A DNA stretch of 59,522 nt from Arthrobacter sp. AZCC_0090. Lineage in GTDB: Bacteria; Actinomycetota; Actinomycetes; Actinomycetales; Micrococcaceae. Within the stretch, counting starts at the first letter, position 1. Each line of letters starts with the position of its first letter. Shown piece after piece: positions 16,620-25,756 of the stretch. A program made the translations under genes and the position numbers. Below the pieces are notes generated by a model. That model made no database searches. It had not been told where the DNA came from and saw nothing but the letters and a program-made list of their open reading frames with translations. The stretch spans positions 1 to 59,522 of the forward strand of contig NZ_JACHEE010000020.1 of the NCBI RefSeq assembly GCF_014207375.1, in the 5' to 3' direction.

Positions 16620-18437
16620 ATGGTGCGGAACGGGAGTGCTGTGTTGGCGCCGGGAACGGCGGAGCGGTGGCTTGAGGAGTTCGGGCTGGCGTTGGCGGCG
16701 GGGGCGCCGGGGCGGGTGCGGGATCTGTTGACGGAGGATCCATACTGGCGTGACCTTCTGGCGTTCAGTTGGACGATCGGGTGGAAGCAGGGGGCGGAGG
16801 GCATCGCCGGGGCGCTGGTGGATGCGTCCGCGGAGCTGCGGCCCTCCGGGATCCGGTTGTCCGGCCGGTACGGGGAGCCCGAACTGGTGGTGCGGCATCT
16901 GCGGGAGGTCCTGGAGGTGTTCTTCGAGTTCGAGACGGTCCACGGGCACGGGATCGGCATTGTGCGGCTGGTCCCGGACGCGGGGTCACCTTTGGGTGCC
17001 CGGGCATGGCAGCTGTTCACCACGCTGGAGGACCTGCACGGGTACGAGGGTGTTTCGCGAGGTGCCCGGAAGAAGGGGGTGGGCTTCAGCCGGGACGGCT
17101 CGCGGCGGAACTGGCTGGACCGGCGCGTCGAGGCCGCCGCGTTCGCGGACCATGATCCCGAGGTGCTCATTGTCGGCGGCGGACAGGCCGGAGTCATGAG
17201 CGCGGCCCGGCTGGGCCAGCTCGGCGTGGAGGCTTTGGTCGTGGACCGGCATCCGCGGGTGGGCGATAACTGGCGCACCCGCTACCGGTCGCTGGCGCTG
17301 CACAACGAGACCGACATCGTGCACTTCGCCTACCTTCCGATGCCCGACACGTTCCCGCAGTACATTCCCAAAGACAAGCTCGCGAACTGGATCGAGGCCT
17401 ACGTCGAGGCCATGGAAATCAACTACTGGGCCGCCACGGAATTCGTCAGCGGCGACTACGACGAGGAAGCCGGCCGGTGGACCGTCACGATCCGGCGAGG
17501 GGGCCAGGAACGGGTGATGCACCCCCAGCACGTCATCGTCGCCACGGGCAACGAGGGCGGCAAACCGCGGATCCCGCAGCTTCCCGGGATCGCGGACTTC
17601 GCCGGCGACGTCCTGCACACCAAAGCCTACCGGGACGGGGCCGACTACGCCGGCAAGAACGTCCTGGTCGTCGGGGTCGCCACCAGCGCCCACGACGTCT
17701 CCCTGGACCTGAGCACCAATGGCGCGAACGTCACGATGCTCCAGCGCAACCCCACGGTGATCATCAACATCGATACCGCCAACGTCCTGCTGAGCCTCTA
17801 CACCCAGGGCAAGCCCACCGACCAGATCGACCTGGTCTCGGCCGCGAACTTCATCCACCCTTTGTTCCTGGAAAACCTCAAGGCCGCGACCCTGAAAACC
17901 GCCGAGCAGGACCGCGAAACCATTGAAGCGCTGAACAAGGCCGGCCTGCGCACCGACCAGGGCGAGGACGAATCCGGCTACCTGATGAAGTTCTTCCGCT
18001 ACCGCGGCGGCTACTACATCAACGTCGGCGCCTCCGAAGCGATCATCCGCGGCGACATCACCATCGCCCAGCACGAGGACCTCGACACCTTCGTCCCCGA
18101 AGGCGTGCGCCTGAAGGACGGCACCGTCAAGGACTACGACGCCGTCATCCTTGCTACCGGCTACCTGGGCCCGATCGAGGAAATCCGGGACCTCTTCGGC
18201 GACGAGGTCGCCGGCAAAATCGGCGCGATCGGCGGCTACGACCCCGACACCCTCGAGATCCGCAACACCTTCACCCAGACCCCGCAAAGAGGTCTCTGGT
18301 TCATCGGCGGCGGCATCTCCTCATGCCGGATCTACTCCCTCCACTTGGCCCTGCAGATCAAAGCCGCCCAGGAAGGCATCCTCCCCGGCTACACCGGCAC
18401 CACCCAGACCCGCCAGACCCAGGACGCACTGAACTAA
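16620..18437 (+). CDS. FMO/YUCCA-type flavoprotein monooxygenase with N-terminal NTF2-like domain
   Basis: 605-residue protein with two parts. Residues 1-165 resemble a SnoaL/NTF2-like domain. Residues 175-605 are a flavin-containing monooxygenase (CzcO-like) with the FAD fold VLIVGGGQAGVMSAARLGQLG (about 180) and FAGDVLHTKAY, which resembles the FMO/BVMO linker motif. The second fold is VLVVGVATSAHDVSLDL, where the usual second Gly is Ala, and a late GLWFIGGG completes the architecture. The start is ATG 16620, eight bases after GGAGG. A decayed C-terminal tail of a second copy lies at 27688-27780 on the other strand. Its GC content and strong codon bias differ visibly from the BVMO gene before it. 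The substrate is unknown; hydroxylation or Baeyer-Villiger chemistry are both possible. Confidence 0.85.
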   Translation: MVRNGSAVLAPGTAERWLEEFGLALAAGAPGRVRDLLTEDPYWRDLLAFSWTIGWKQGAEGIAGALVDASAELRPSGIRLSGRYGEPELVVRHLREVLEVFFEFETVHGHGIGIVRLVPDAGSPLGARAWQLFTTLEDLHGYEGVSRGARKKGVGFSRDGSRRNWLDRRVEAAAFADHDPEVLIVGGGQAGVMSAARLGQLGVEALVVDRHPRVGDNWRTRYRSLALHNETDIVHFAYLPMPDTFPQYIPKDKLANWIEAYVEAMEINYWAATEFVSGDYDEEAGRWTVTIRRGGQERVMHPQHVIVATGNEGGKPRIPQLPGIADFAGDVLHTKAYRDGADYAGKNVLVVGVATSAHDVSLDLSTNGANVTMLQRNPTVIINIDTANVLLSLYTQGKPTDQIDLVSAANFIHPLFLENLKAATLKTAEQDRETIEALNKAGLRTDQGEDESGYLMKFFRYRGGYYINVGASEAIIRGDITIAQHEDLDTFVPEGVRLKDGTVKDYDAVILATGYLGPIEEIRDLFGDEVAGKIGAIGGYDPDTLEIRNTFTQTPQRGLWFIGGGISSCRIYSLHLALQIKAAQEGILPGYTGTTQTRQTQDALN

Positions 18438-18483
18438 CCCCACCGCACGACCAGAACCACACCCGCCCGAGAGAGAGCAAAGA

Positions 18484-19668
18484 ATGACGGATGCAACAGT
18501 GACGGACCCAGTAGTAATCGCCGGGGCAGCGGAGACGAAGTTTGCGCGGAATTCGGAACTCATGGACCTTGAGTTCCTTGCCGAGGGGATGCGCCTTGCA
18601 CTGGCAGATGCAGGTATCGGCAAGGACGACGTCAACGGCCTTGTTCTCTGCGCGCCGGTGATCCCCGATGATTCTTCCTACATGGCGGAACATTTCGGTT
18701 TCGGCGCGAACTGGGTCATGAAAGCCGACTACGGCGGTGCCTCTCCTGTCGTTGGAATGTTCCGTGCACGCCGCGCCATCGAAGCCGGCGAAGCAGACGT
18801 CGTCGTGATAGTCGGCGGAGGCAACCGCCTCGAATTCCCCGAGCGTCAGCATGACGTGACAGGTTCGCCCCTGGACTATATGAACCGTAGCTGGGTTCTC
18901 CCCTATGGTTACGGCGGACCCAACAGCTCATTCGGCCTGGTCCAGAGACGGCACATGGCCGAGCACGGAACCACGATCGAACAACTAGGGAAGGTCTCCA
19001 CGACATTCCGCCGCCATGCGCAGCTGAACGAGAACGCCCTTTTGCGTGATCCGCTCACACTTGAGGACTACGTCAACTCGGAGCTGATTTCAGACCCCAT
19101 CCGCAAATATGATTGCGTGATGCGCTGCACGGGGGCGGTGGCCGTGGTACTTACCCGGGAGTCGATAGCGAAAAAATCCGGACGCCAGCCGGTGTACCTC
19201 GGCGACTCAGCTGAACACCACGGCCATCAGGTGCAGGAGGGCTCACCGGACCGTCTTGAGACAGGCTTCGTGAACATTCGCGACAAACTCTTCGCCAACA
19301 CAGCGCGGGAGGACCTGGACTTCCTTCAGCTCTATGACGACTACCCGATAGCGATCCTCCTTCAGCTGGAGGACCTCGGTTTTTGTGAAAAGGGAAAGGG
19401 CGGACAGTTCCTCGAAGAAACAGACTTTTCCATCTGGGGTGAACTGCCCATCAATACCGGCGGAGGTCTGCTGTCGATAGGACAGCCCAGGCTAGGGGGC
19501 GGCCTTATTCCGGTCGTCGAAGCAGTGCGCCAACTCCGTGGAGAAGCGGGGGCACGCCAGCTCAAGGACCCCAAACTCGGTTTTGTATCGAGCATTGGCC
19601 TGATCGATTATCTGAGCAACCTCGTGGTCACCGCTGGCCTCATCGTCGGAAAGGAACGTTTCAAATGA
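18484..19668 (+). CDS. thiolase-fold protein (SCP-x/Ltp type), probable aldolase subunit
   Basis: 394-residue lipid-transfer-protein/SCP-x type thiolase homologue (opening VVIAGAAETKFAR, middle EADVVVIVGGGNRLEFP). Where thiolases carry the acylated Cys this protein reads ADYGGASP (81-88) with no Cys, so classic thiolysis is unlikely. Such Cys-less members paired with a DUF35 protein act as retro-aldolases (Ltp2-type) that shorten CoA-linked side chains in steroid degradation. A DUF35 gene follows with a four-base overlap. YDDYPIA near residue 280 supplies the Tyr/Asp-rich region. The upstream site is GAGAGAG. Substrate and aldolase role are inferred from the pairing. Confidence 0.85.
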   Translation: MTDATVTDPVVIAGAAETKFARNSELMDLEFLAEGMRLALADAGIGKDDVNGLVLCAPVIPDDSSYMAEHFGFGANWVMKADYGGASPVVGMFRARRAIEAGEADVVVIVGGGNRLEFPERQHDVTGSPLDYMNRSWVLPYGYGGPNSSFGLVQRRHMAEHGTTIEQLGKVSTTFRRHAQLNENALLRDPLTLEDYVNSELISDPIRKYDCVMRCTGAVAVVLTRESIAKKSGRQPVYLGDSAEHHGHQVQEGSPDRLETGFVNIRDKLFANTAREDLDFLQLYDDYPIAILLQLEDLGFCEKGKGGQFLEETDFSIWGELPINTGGGLLSIGQPRLGGGLIPVVEAVRQLRGEAGARQLKDPKLGFVSSIGLIDYLSNLVVTAGLIVGKERFK

Positions 19669-20072
19669 CCAAGCCCATGCCGACGCCGGTCCACTGGGAC
19701 CGGGGCTTCTGGAATCTCGCCGCCCAAGGCATCCTCAGTGCCCAGCGCTGCCAGGACTGCAACCACCTGCAGCACTATCCGCGGCCCGCTTGCGGAAAGT
19801 GCCTGAGCCCGAGCCGCCTCTGGGAGCACCTGTCAGGTCTCGCCACGGTCTATAGCTTCACCGTGGTTAGGAGACCCTTCACGCCGGGATTCGATGATCA
19901 ATCACCGTTCGTACTCCTCGATGTCCTCCTGGACGAAGGCCTGCGGTTGTTGTCGCGGCTCAAAGACGAGTCCCAGGCAGAGGGCCTCGGCATCGGCGAC
20001 CGGCTGCGGGTGTCATTCCAGCAGATCGAAAACGGACTGCACCTCCCGTATTTCACAAAGGTGAATGCCTGA
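19665..20072 (+). CDS. DUF35 OB-fold / zinc-ribbon acyl-CoA-associated protein
   Basis: 135-residue partner of the thiolase-fold protein, overlapping its stop by four bases. The N-terminal helix HWDRGFWNLAAQG is followed by a rubredoxin-like zinc ribbon with two Cys pairs (CQDC near 27 and CGKC near 40) and an OB-fold (ATVYSFTVVRRPF). DUF35 proteins such as ChsH2 bind acyl-CoA and form heteromers with hydratases or with Ltp-type aldolases. A degraded second copy lies at about 25757-25985. Long hairpins follow the stop, so this is probably the end of the transcription unit. Confidence 0.92.
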   Translation: MTKPMPTPVHWDRGFWNLAAQGILSAQRCQDCNHLQHYPRPACGKCLSPSRLWEHLSGLATVYSFTVVRRPFTPGFDDQSPFVLLDVLLDEGLRLLSRLKDESQAEGLGIGDRLRVSFQQIENGLHLPYFTKVNA

Positions 20073-20124
20073 GCCGCAGTCCCCCTACAGCCGGACGTCC
20101 CCACGACCGGGTCTCAACTCTCCC

Positions 20125-20164
20125 GCTCCGCTGGTTACCACCTCCTGGTGGCAACCAGCGGAGC
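20125..20164. terminator. long stem-loop after the DUF35 gene
   Basis: The arms GCTCCGCTGGTT (20125-20136) and AACCAGCGGAGC (20153-20164) pair perfectly. Between them ACCACC and GGTGG continue the helix around a TCCT loop, so nearly 40 bases form one hairpin about 50 bases after the stop. There is no T run behind it. It is a good candidate for an end-of-transcript structure or an mRNA-stabilising hairpin. Confidence 0.7.
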
Positions 20165-20406
20165 ATCCTTAATGAAGCTCTTCCACGATGGAAGGCGGCA
20201 ACAATGAAAAAGCGGCCATGCACTGGGCTCCGGTCATAAACCCCACCGATCAATAGCAGTCGCCCGGGCGTGCCGCCGTGGAAGTGTGGCTGGCTGACCG
20301 CTTGTGCCGTCGAGGGTTCGGTGGATGGCGGCGGTGTGAACCTGACCGCGCCGACGTCGGACTCTGAGACCGAAATCCGCCAGCTCCCGACCCCCTGCAC
20401 GGAAGC

Positions 20407-20436
20407 GGCACCCGGCCTTTTCCTTGGCCGGGTGCC
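20407..20436. terminator. hairpin between convergent units
   Basis: GGCACCCGGCC (20407-20417) and GGCCGGGTGCC (20426-20436) form a perfect 11-bp stem with a T-rich 8-base loop. It lies between the DUF35 gene on the plus strand and the ATPase gene on the minus strand, so it can serve both directions as a terminator. No long T tract follows. The remaining 20073-20461 holds no gene that I recognise. Confidence 0.7.
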
Positions 20437-20461
20437 GCTGGGTCTTCGTCAGGTGCCGCTG

Positions 20462-21238
20462 TCAGACGGCCGCGGCCCCTGTGTGCCCTCCCAGGTACGC
20501 CGCATGAATGCGGGGGTTGTTCCGCAACTCTGCAGTGGGGCCCGAGAGCACAACCCTCCCGGTCTCCAGGACCACCGCATGGTCGGAGAGGTCGAGACTC
20601 ATGGCGACGTTCTGTTCAATGAGCAGAACCGTGGTTCCCTGCGATTTGATCTCAGCGATGGTCTCAGCCACCATTTCGACGAGTTTCGGCGCAAGACCGA
20701 GTGATGGTTCGTCAAGCAGCAGGACCGAGGGTCGGGCCATCAGCGCCCGCCCGATCGCCAGCATCTGTTGTTGACCGCCCGAAAGATAGCCTGCCTTCTC
20801 CTTCCGGCGCCCGGCGAGGTCGGGAAACCGGCCGTAGACAGCTTCCACATCCCTCAGGATTGCAGCATTGTCCCGCCGCGTGATGGCACCTGCGCGGAGA
20901 TTGTCGTCGATGGAAAGCTCAGAGAAGACTCTCCGGCCTTCCATGCATTGCGCTATTCCGGCTCGCACCCGGGCGAACGGAGACAGCTGAGCTATTTCCA
21001 CTCCGTTCAGGCGGATGGACCCCTTCACGATTCGCCCCGAATGGCTTCCCAGGACTCCTGTGATCGCACGCACCGTCGTCGTCTTGCCGGCGCCATTCGA
21101 TCCCAAAACAGCCAGGGTTTCGCCGGCGCCCACCCGAAGATGAACGTCCTCGATGGCGAGGCTGTGCGCGCCATACGCCACCGACAGCCCTTCAACGATC
21201 AGTTCCCCGGAGCCAGTCAGATCCTTCGAGGCGGCCAC
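20462..21238 (-). CDS. LIV-type ABC transporter ATPase, LivF-like (importer 1)
   Basis: 258-residue ATPase of a branched-chain-amino-acid-type (HAAT) importer. It has Walker A GSNGAGKTT, signature LSGGQQQM and Walker B VLLLDEPS, with the short LivF form lacking the longer LivG loop. It is the last gene of the operon LivG-LivH-LivM-binding protein-LivF. The start is GTG 21238, just after the binding-protein stop. HAAT importers take up amino acids but in catabolic islands often aromatic or other hydrophobic acids, so the cargo here may be the island's substrate. Confidence 0.93.
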   Translation of the reverse strand: MAASKDLTGSGELIVEGLSVAYGAHSLAIEDVHLRVGAGETLAVLGSNGAGKTTTVRAITGVLGSHSGRIVKGSIRLNGVEIAQLSPFARVRAGIAQCMEGRRVFSELSIDDNLRAGAITRRDNAAILRDVEAVYGRFPDLAGRRKEKAGYLSGGQQQMLAIGRALMARPSVLLLDEPSLGLAPKLVEMVAETIAEIKSQGTTVLLIEQNVAMSLDLSDHAVVLETGRVVLSGPTAELRNNPRIHAAYLGGHTGAAAV

Positions 21239-21240
21239 GG

Positions 21241-22521
21241 TCAGCTGCTCTTCACAAACTGATACGCGAGCACCTTATCGGACGACCTCTCTCCGTACTT
21301 CAGGATGCCCACTGCTCCGATACCGCTGGAGTCGGGCCGGAAGATCGAATACTCCTGAGGAATTCCACGCTTGTCCCCTGAGCCCCAGGGGCGGTCGAAC
21401 TGTGTTGGGTAGTTGAGTTTCGTCAGCGATTCTTCCGCTTTCTTCAGACCTGCCCGTGACACGTCGCCCGTTTCGACAGCCTTGGTGAGGATCTGTTCGG
21501 TAATGGCCGCATTGTTGTAGCCCCATGAGAACTGCTGGTCGGTCCCTTCCTTCGGGGTGTACTTGTCGTGTGCTGCCATCATGGCTTTTTCGTTTTCTGC
21601 ATTCCCGTGTCCGGTGTCGCCCCAGAGGAGGTCGTCCGCCACGATTGTCATGTTTTTGTGGGCGTAGTCGTACACCGGGCCGCTGTTGAGCGATTTCGTC
21701 CAGGTGCTGCTGACCCCAACCCACTTGGGCTCATAGCCGAGCTTCGCGGCCGTGGACAGGACGTTGGACACAAAGGGAACGGCGATCCCCTGGATCATCA
21801 CGATCTGGCAACCCTCACGTTGCAGCTGCTGCATTGCCGGCGTCGGGTTGGCATCCTGGCCGCCGATGCTGACGACTGGCCCCGTCGTGACCCCCAGTTT
21901 GTCCTTAGCATACGCTGAAATGGATTCGACCGTCTTGGTGATCGCACCCTCGACTGCGGCGCCGCAGACCTTCTGGCTGCTGCCGCCTTCCCGGAGCAGG
22001 TATTCCACTCCATCGAGGAGCAGAGTTTCGGTTGGGGTGCCCGACGGGATGAGCTGTTCTTCGAGGGTGAGGCTTCCTTCTGTGGTGCCTCCGATCGCCA
22101 GGATGTTGTCTTTGGTCAATGAGGGCAGGACTGCTCTCACCGGGGGCGTGCCGGAGATCCAGGTGAACATGGCAACCTGGTCCTTGATGGCCTGGTACGA
22201 CTGGGCTGATTTCGCCGGGTCGTAGGCGTGGTCCCGGACCACCAGCTCAACGGGGTACTTTCCGGCAATGCCGCCCTTGGCATTGAGTGCCTGAATGTAC
22301 GCTTCGATCCCGGCACTCGACGGCGCGCTGGCAGGTGCCATGGGACCGGCAGTGATGGTCAGCACACCGATGCTGAACTTCTTCCCGTCGAACCCTGGGG
22401 CCATTGCCAGACCACCTGAACTGGAGCTGACGGCCTCGCCGCGTGCGCAGCCTGAGAGCAGCAGCGTCGCTGCAGCAAGTGCGCCGATGCCTTGCAGTAA
22501 CCTTCTGTTGACCGGTTTCAA
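21241..22521 (-). CDS. ABC transporter substrate-binding lipoprotein (importer 1)
   Basis: 426-residue type 1 periplasmic-binding-fold protein (Peripla_BP_6). The first 25 residues form a lipoprotein signal (RRLLQGIGALAAATLLLSGC) with the lipobox Cys at about 25, so it is tethered outside the membrane. The mature part starts FSIGVLTITAGPMAPASA. The start is TTG 22521 with AAGG nearby upstream. It sits between LivM and LivF in the operon, an unusual but known position. It sets importer specificity; the cargo cannot be inferred from the sequence. Confidence 0.92.
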   Translation of the reverse strand: MKPVNRRLLQGIGALAAATLLLSGCARGEAVSSSSGGLAMAPGFDGKKFSIGVLTITAGPMAPASAPSSAGIEAYIQALNAKGGIAGKYPVELVVRDHAYDPAKSAQSYQAIKDQVAMFTWISGTPPVRAVLPSLTKDNILAIGGTTEGSLTLEEQLIPSGTPTETLLLDGVEYLLREGGSSQKVCGAAVEGAITKTVESISAYAKDKLGVTTGPVVSIGGQDANPTPAMQQLQREGCQIVMIQGIAVPFVSNVLSTAAKLGYEPKWVGVSSTWTKSLNSGPVYDYAHKNMTIVADDLLWGDTGHGNAENEKAMMAAHDKYTPKEGTDQQFSWGYNNAAITEQILTKAVETGDVSRAGLKKAEESLTKLNYPTQFDRPWGSGDKRGIPQEYSIFRPDSSGIGAVGILKYGERSSDKVLAYQFVKSS

Positions 22522-22572
22522 TTGTGCCTTCTTCTGGTTGTTGTGATGAAGCAGATGGGTCGGGAAAGATTT

Positions 22573-23670
22573 TCAAGGGCGGTGTGCCGTGAGCCGGCGG
22601 TAGAGCCTCGAGCGGGACAAGGACCCCATGATTCCGTCCGGTTCTATGGCCAGGACAGCCACGATGAGAACTCCGAATATCAGGGTGCTGAACGAGCCCA
22701 CGGTGAAGAATCCGGAGTCTGTCACGCCGGTGGTGATGATCGGCGCGAGGAGCAGGCTGTCGGCCTGCTCGGAAATGTAAAACTGGACGCCGGGAACAAT
22801 AATCGCCCCAATGATTGCCCCCGCGACCCGATTGATCCCCCCGAGGATCACGATGGCGAACAGCAACATGCCGGTGTTGAAGCCGAAGTCAAGAGGCGAG
22901 AGGTATTGCTGCAGCCCGGCATAGAGCCCTCCAGCGAGCCCGCCGATGCCGCTGGCGAGGGCGAAGATGGCAATTTTGGTGGACCGAACGTGGATACCTA
23001 CGGCTTCCGCGGCGCGGCCGTTTTCCCTCAGCGCAATCCAGGACCTGCCCGGCGCCCTCCGGACTAGCATCGAGCAGAAGAACGCCACCGCAGCCACTGT
23101 GGCCCAAAGCACCCAGAAGAGAGACTGTTGCTCGGTAAAGGTTCCCAACTTCTCCAGGTTCAGCGGACCAAGCGAAATCTCGACTCCCGAAGAGAGCACG
23201 CCTGTCTCGCCGCCCGTGACGGGGGTCCATGTATTGAAGATGTATTGGCCGATCACCAAGATCCCCAGGGTGACGATTGCAAGTTCCAGGCCGCCGAGCC
23301 TTACGGCCAGCCAGCCGCTGCCGGCTCCCACCAAGCCGCTCACCAGGATGGCAAAGACCAAATCGAAAGCGAAGGGCACGCCCAGTTGCACAGTGACAAA
23401 CACGGTCGCATATGCGCCGATACCTATGAAGAACGGCTGAGCTAAAGAAATCTGGCCGGCATAGCCCGTGAGGAGTGTCAGGCCCAGGGCCGCGACAGCC
23501 AGGACTGCGCAGTAACCGAAGAGATACAGGACCGGGTCGGTCGCGAGGAAAGGAATGACGATATACGCAACTGCGAGGGCAGCAAAGCCGGTGATGACCC
23601 AGGGGCGCCGCTTGTGGGCTGAAGCGGCTTTGCTCCCGGCCGTGGGCGCCGCGGTGAGTGTCGATGTCAT
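22573..23670 (-). CDS. LIV-type ABC permease, LivM-like (importer 1)
   Basis: 365-residue membrane permease with a Lys/Arg-rich N-terminus (about 1-25) and nine to ten hydrophobic segments. It has LLTGYAGQISLAQPFFIGIGAYA, the LivM hallmark GYxGxxSLxQ, and the C-terminal EPDGIMG. ATG 23670 with GAGAAC upstream is chosen; an overlapping TTG at 23688 is possible. It pairs with the LivH-like permease to form the channel of importer 1. Confidence 0.92.
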   Translation of the reverse strand: MTSTLTAAPTAGSKAASAHKRRPWVITGFAALAVAYIVIPFLATDPVLYLFGYCAVLAVAALGLTLLTGYAGQISLAQPFFIGIGAYATVFVTVQLGVPFAFDLVFAILVSGLVGAGSGWLAVRLGGLELAIVTLGILVIGQYIFNTWTPVTGGETGVLSSGVEISLGPLNLEKLGTFTEQQSLFWVLWATVAAVAFFCSMLVRRAPGRSWIALRENGRAAEAVGIHVRSTKIAIFALASGIGGLAGGLYAGLQQYLSPLDFGFNTGMLLFAIVILGGINRVAGAIIGAIIVPGVQFYISEQADSLLLAPIITTGVTDSGFFTVGSFSTLIFGVLIVAVLAIEPDGIMGSLSRSRLYRRLTAHRP

Positions 23671-23684
23671 GGTGTGTTCTCTTT

Positions 23685-24587
23685 TCAAAACCGCTGGACG
23701 GCTCGTGTGCCGAACAAGCCTTGTGGACGAATGAGGAGCACGACGATGAGCACCAGGTAGGGAATGACGCTCGAAAACTCTGAGCCCAGCCCGCTAAGGT
23801 ATACGGGTTGCAGAAGCGAGGTGAATTGCTGGACCATGCCGATGATGAGGCCGCCGAGGAGCGCCCCAATCGGGGAATCGAGTCCCCCGAGTACCATGGC
23901 CGGAAGCGCCGCGAAGGCCGCGACTGCCAAAGTGCCGTTGACGCCGTTGGATCCGGTCGCAAGCAGAACCCCCGCCACCGCCCCTGATGCGCCGGCGAGG
24001 CCCCACGCTACAGCCGCGACACGTCGGGGATTGATGCCCTGAGCGATGGCAGCTTCCTGGTCACTCACGCTCGCCCGCATGGACAGCCCGCCGCGGCTAA
24101 AGCGAAGGAAGCCGAAGACCAACCCGAGCAGCACGCTACTGAGGCCGATGGCCCATAGGCCAGAGACGGCAATCGCGGCTCCAAAGATGCGCACCGTTTC
24201 CAGGCCCCACGGATCACCGAGGTTGCGCGCGGAGTCGCCCCAGAACCCGGCCACTACGGCCTGGCTGGCGAAGAGAAGGCCGACCGTTGCCATGACAGCC
24301 GCAAACGCCTGGGAGTGGGAGAACCTGCGAATGACCGTGCGTTCGATCAGGATCCCGATGAGTGCCGAGACTAGCATCGACATGACGATTGCGATCGGGA
24401 ACGGCCAGCTGAGCTGGCTTTCGAACTCGAAGGTGAGGTAGGCGCCAATGAGTACAAAAGCCCCTTGGGCAAAATTCAGCACTTTCGTGGCAGCGAAAAC
24501 GATAACGAATCCCAGCGCAAGTATTGCGTAGCTCGCGCCGAGGGCGAGGCCGGAGAAAAACGTCTGTAGCACTTCATAACCGGTCAT
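23685..24587 (-). CDS. LIV-type ABC permease, LivH-like (importer 1)
   Basis: 300-residue permease with about eight hydrophobic segments. The N-terminal GLALGASYAILALGFVIVFAATKVLNFAQGAF and the late PQGLFG are typical of LivH. Start and stop both overlap or abut neighbouring genes (four bases with LivG), so the operon is tightly packed. It forms the transmembrane pathway with LivM. Confidence 0.93.
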   Translation of the reverse strand: MTGYEVLQTFFSGLALGASYAILALGFVIVFAATKVLNFAQGAFVLIGAYLTFEFESQLSWPFPIAIVMSMLVSALIGILIERTVIRRFSHSQAFAAVMATVGLLFASQAVVAGFWGDSARNLGDPWGLETVRIFGAAIAVSGLWAIGLSSVLLGLVFGFLRFSRGGLSMRASVSDQEAAIAQGINPRRVAAVAWGLAGASGAVAGVLLATGSNGVNGTLAVAAFAALPAMVLGGLDSPIGALLGGLIIGMVQQFTSLLQPVYLSGLGSEFSSVIPYLVLIVVLLIRPQGLFGTRAVQRF

Positions 24588-25408
24588 AGCTCTACCTTTT
24601 GTCCGCCAAGATAAGCCTCAATCACTCGGGGGTCTCGTTGGATCTCAGCAGGTGACCCCGAGACGATCTGCCTCCCGAAGTTGAGGACTACGATTCGGTC
24701 GGCGATTGACAGTACAAATGGCATATCGTGCTCAATAAGGACAACAGCCAGGGACGGCCGGGCTGCCCTGATTCCGGCCAGATACTTTGCAAAAGTCTCG
24801 GTCTCTTCCGGGTTGAGTCCGGCAGCCGGCTCATCGAGGAGCAGCACTGAGGGATCCATGGCGACCGCCCGGGCAAGTTCGATGCGCTTGCCGACGCCGT
24901 GAGGCAGTTTGGAGACGATCTCGGAGCGGATGTCTGTGAGGTCGAACTGCTCCATCAATGCCGTGACCTTTTCGGCGTAGGCAGCTTCCTCGCGCCTTGC
25001 CCTCCGCGGAAACAAGGCAGAACCGGCAAGCGTGGAATGGATGGCCCGGTGATACCCGAGCAAGAGGTTCTCTTCGACCGTCATCGGGCCGAACAGTGCC
25101 AGGTGCTGAAACGTTCGCGCAATGCCCTTGCCCACGATCGCTGAGGGCCGGAGACCAAGTATCTCTGTCTCGCCCAGCTTTACGGAACCCCGCTGGGGAC
25201 GATAGAGCCCGCTGATGCAGTTGAACAAGGTGGTTTTCCCGGCACCGTTGGGGCCAATGGTCGCGAGAATCTCACCCGGGGCGACGTCGAAGCTTATGTC
25301 ATCGAGGACCTGGTTTCCGCCGAAGCGAAGGGAAAGACCCGAGACAGTGAGCGCAGCCGTTTGAGCAGTCGCCTGCAGGGGAATCAGAGATGCAGTAATC
25401 GGTCCCAT
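24584..25408 (-). CDS. LIV-type ABC transporter ATPase, LivG-like (importer 1)
   Basis: 274-residue ATPase with Walker A GPNGAGKTT and Walker B VLLLDEPAAGLN. The signature reads LPHGVGKRIELARA rather than LSYGQQ; LivG proteins often deviate here. First gene of the importer 1 operon. ATG 25408 is chosen because GGAGAGG lies eight bases before it; two in-frame starts upstream would place that ribosome site inside the coding region. It shares a four-base overlap with LivH. Confidence 0.93.
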   Translation of the reverse strand: MGPITASLIPLQATAQTAALTVSGLSLRFGGNQVLDDISFDVAPGEILATIGPNGAGKTTLFNCISGLYRPQRGSVKLGETEILGLRPSAIVGKGIARTFQHLALFGPMTVEENLLLGYHRAIHSTLAGSALFPRRARREEAAYAEKVTALMEQFDLTDIRSEIVSKLPHGVGKRIELARAVAMDPSVLLLDEPAAGLNPEETETFAKYLAGIRAARPSLAVVLIEHDMPFVLSIADRIVVLNFGRQIVSGSPAEIQRDPRVIEAYLGGQKVEL

Positions 25409-25756
25409 TGCAGTCCTCTCCATCGAGGTTGAGTGATTCAGATCACCCAAGTGGGCGTTTCATCAAAGTGAAGCACATATATATTGAATGAGTCAAAAAA
25501 CTTTTTTGGACCATAAATTGATTACTACGTGGAAAATGTCGAGAGGCTGGATCCGCGTCTCGTGCGGCGGGAACAGCGGTGTACGAAACGAGGCCTAGCC
25601 GTCGATTCCAGCACGCCTAGCGAAGCCTGAATCAACCGACAGGCTCGGCAGAGCCGAGGATTGCTGGTTTGAGGGTTCTGCAGAGCAGATCTCATTTCCG
25701 GGCCTCAACGTCCGTTTTGTTCCACTGCTGTATGGCCTGCCGTTCAACTGAATTGA
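25409..25756 (-). promoter_or_regulatory. importer 1 promoter region
   Basis: The first 140 bases upstream of LivG are AT-rich (about 25460-25530). They contain the odd palindrome CAAAAAA-C-TTTTTTG at 25494-25508 and a TATATATTG stretch at about 25477-25485. This should be the promoter/operator of the importer 1 operon. Further out, to 25756, I see no intact gene. Confidence 0.5.

Noticed and set aside
16986..18287. 433-codon minus-strand frame opposite the FMO
   Set aside because: A shadow produced by the very high GC third positions of the FMO gene; composition is Val/Asp/Gly repeats with no domain.
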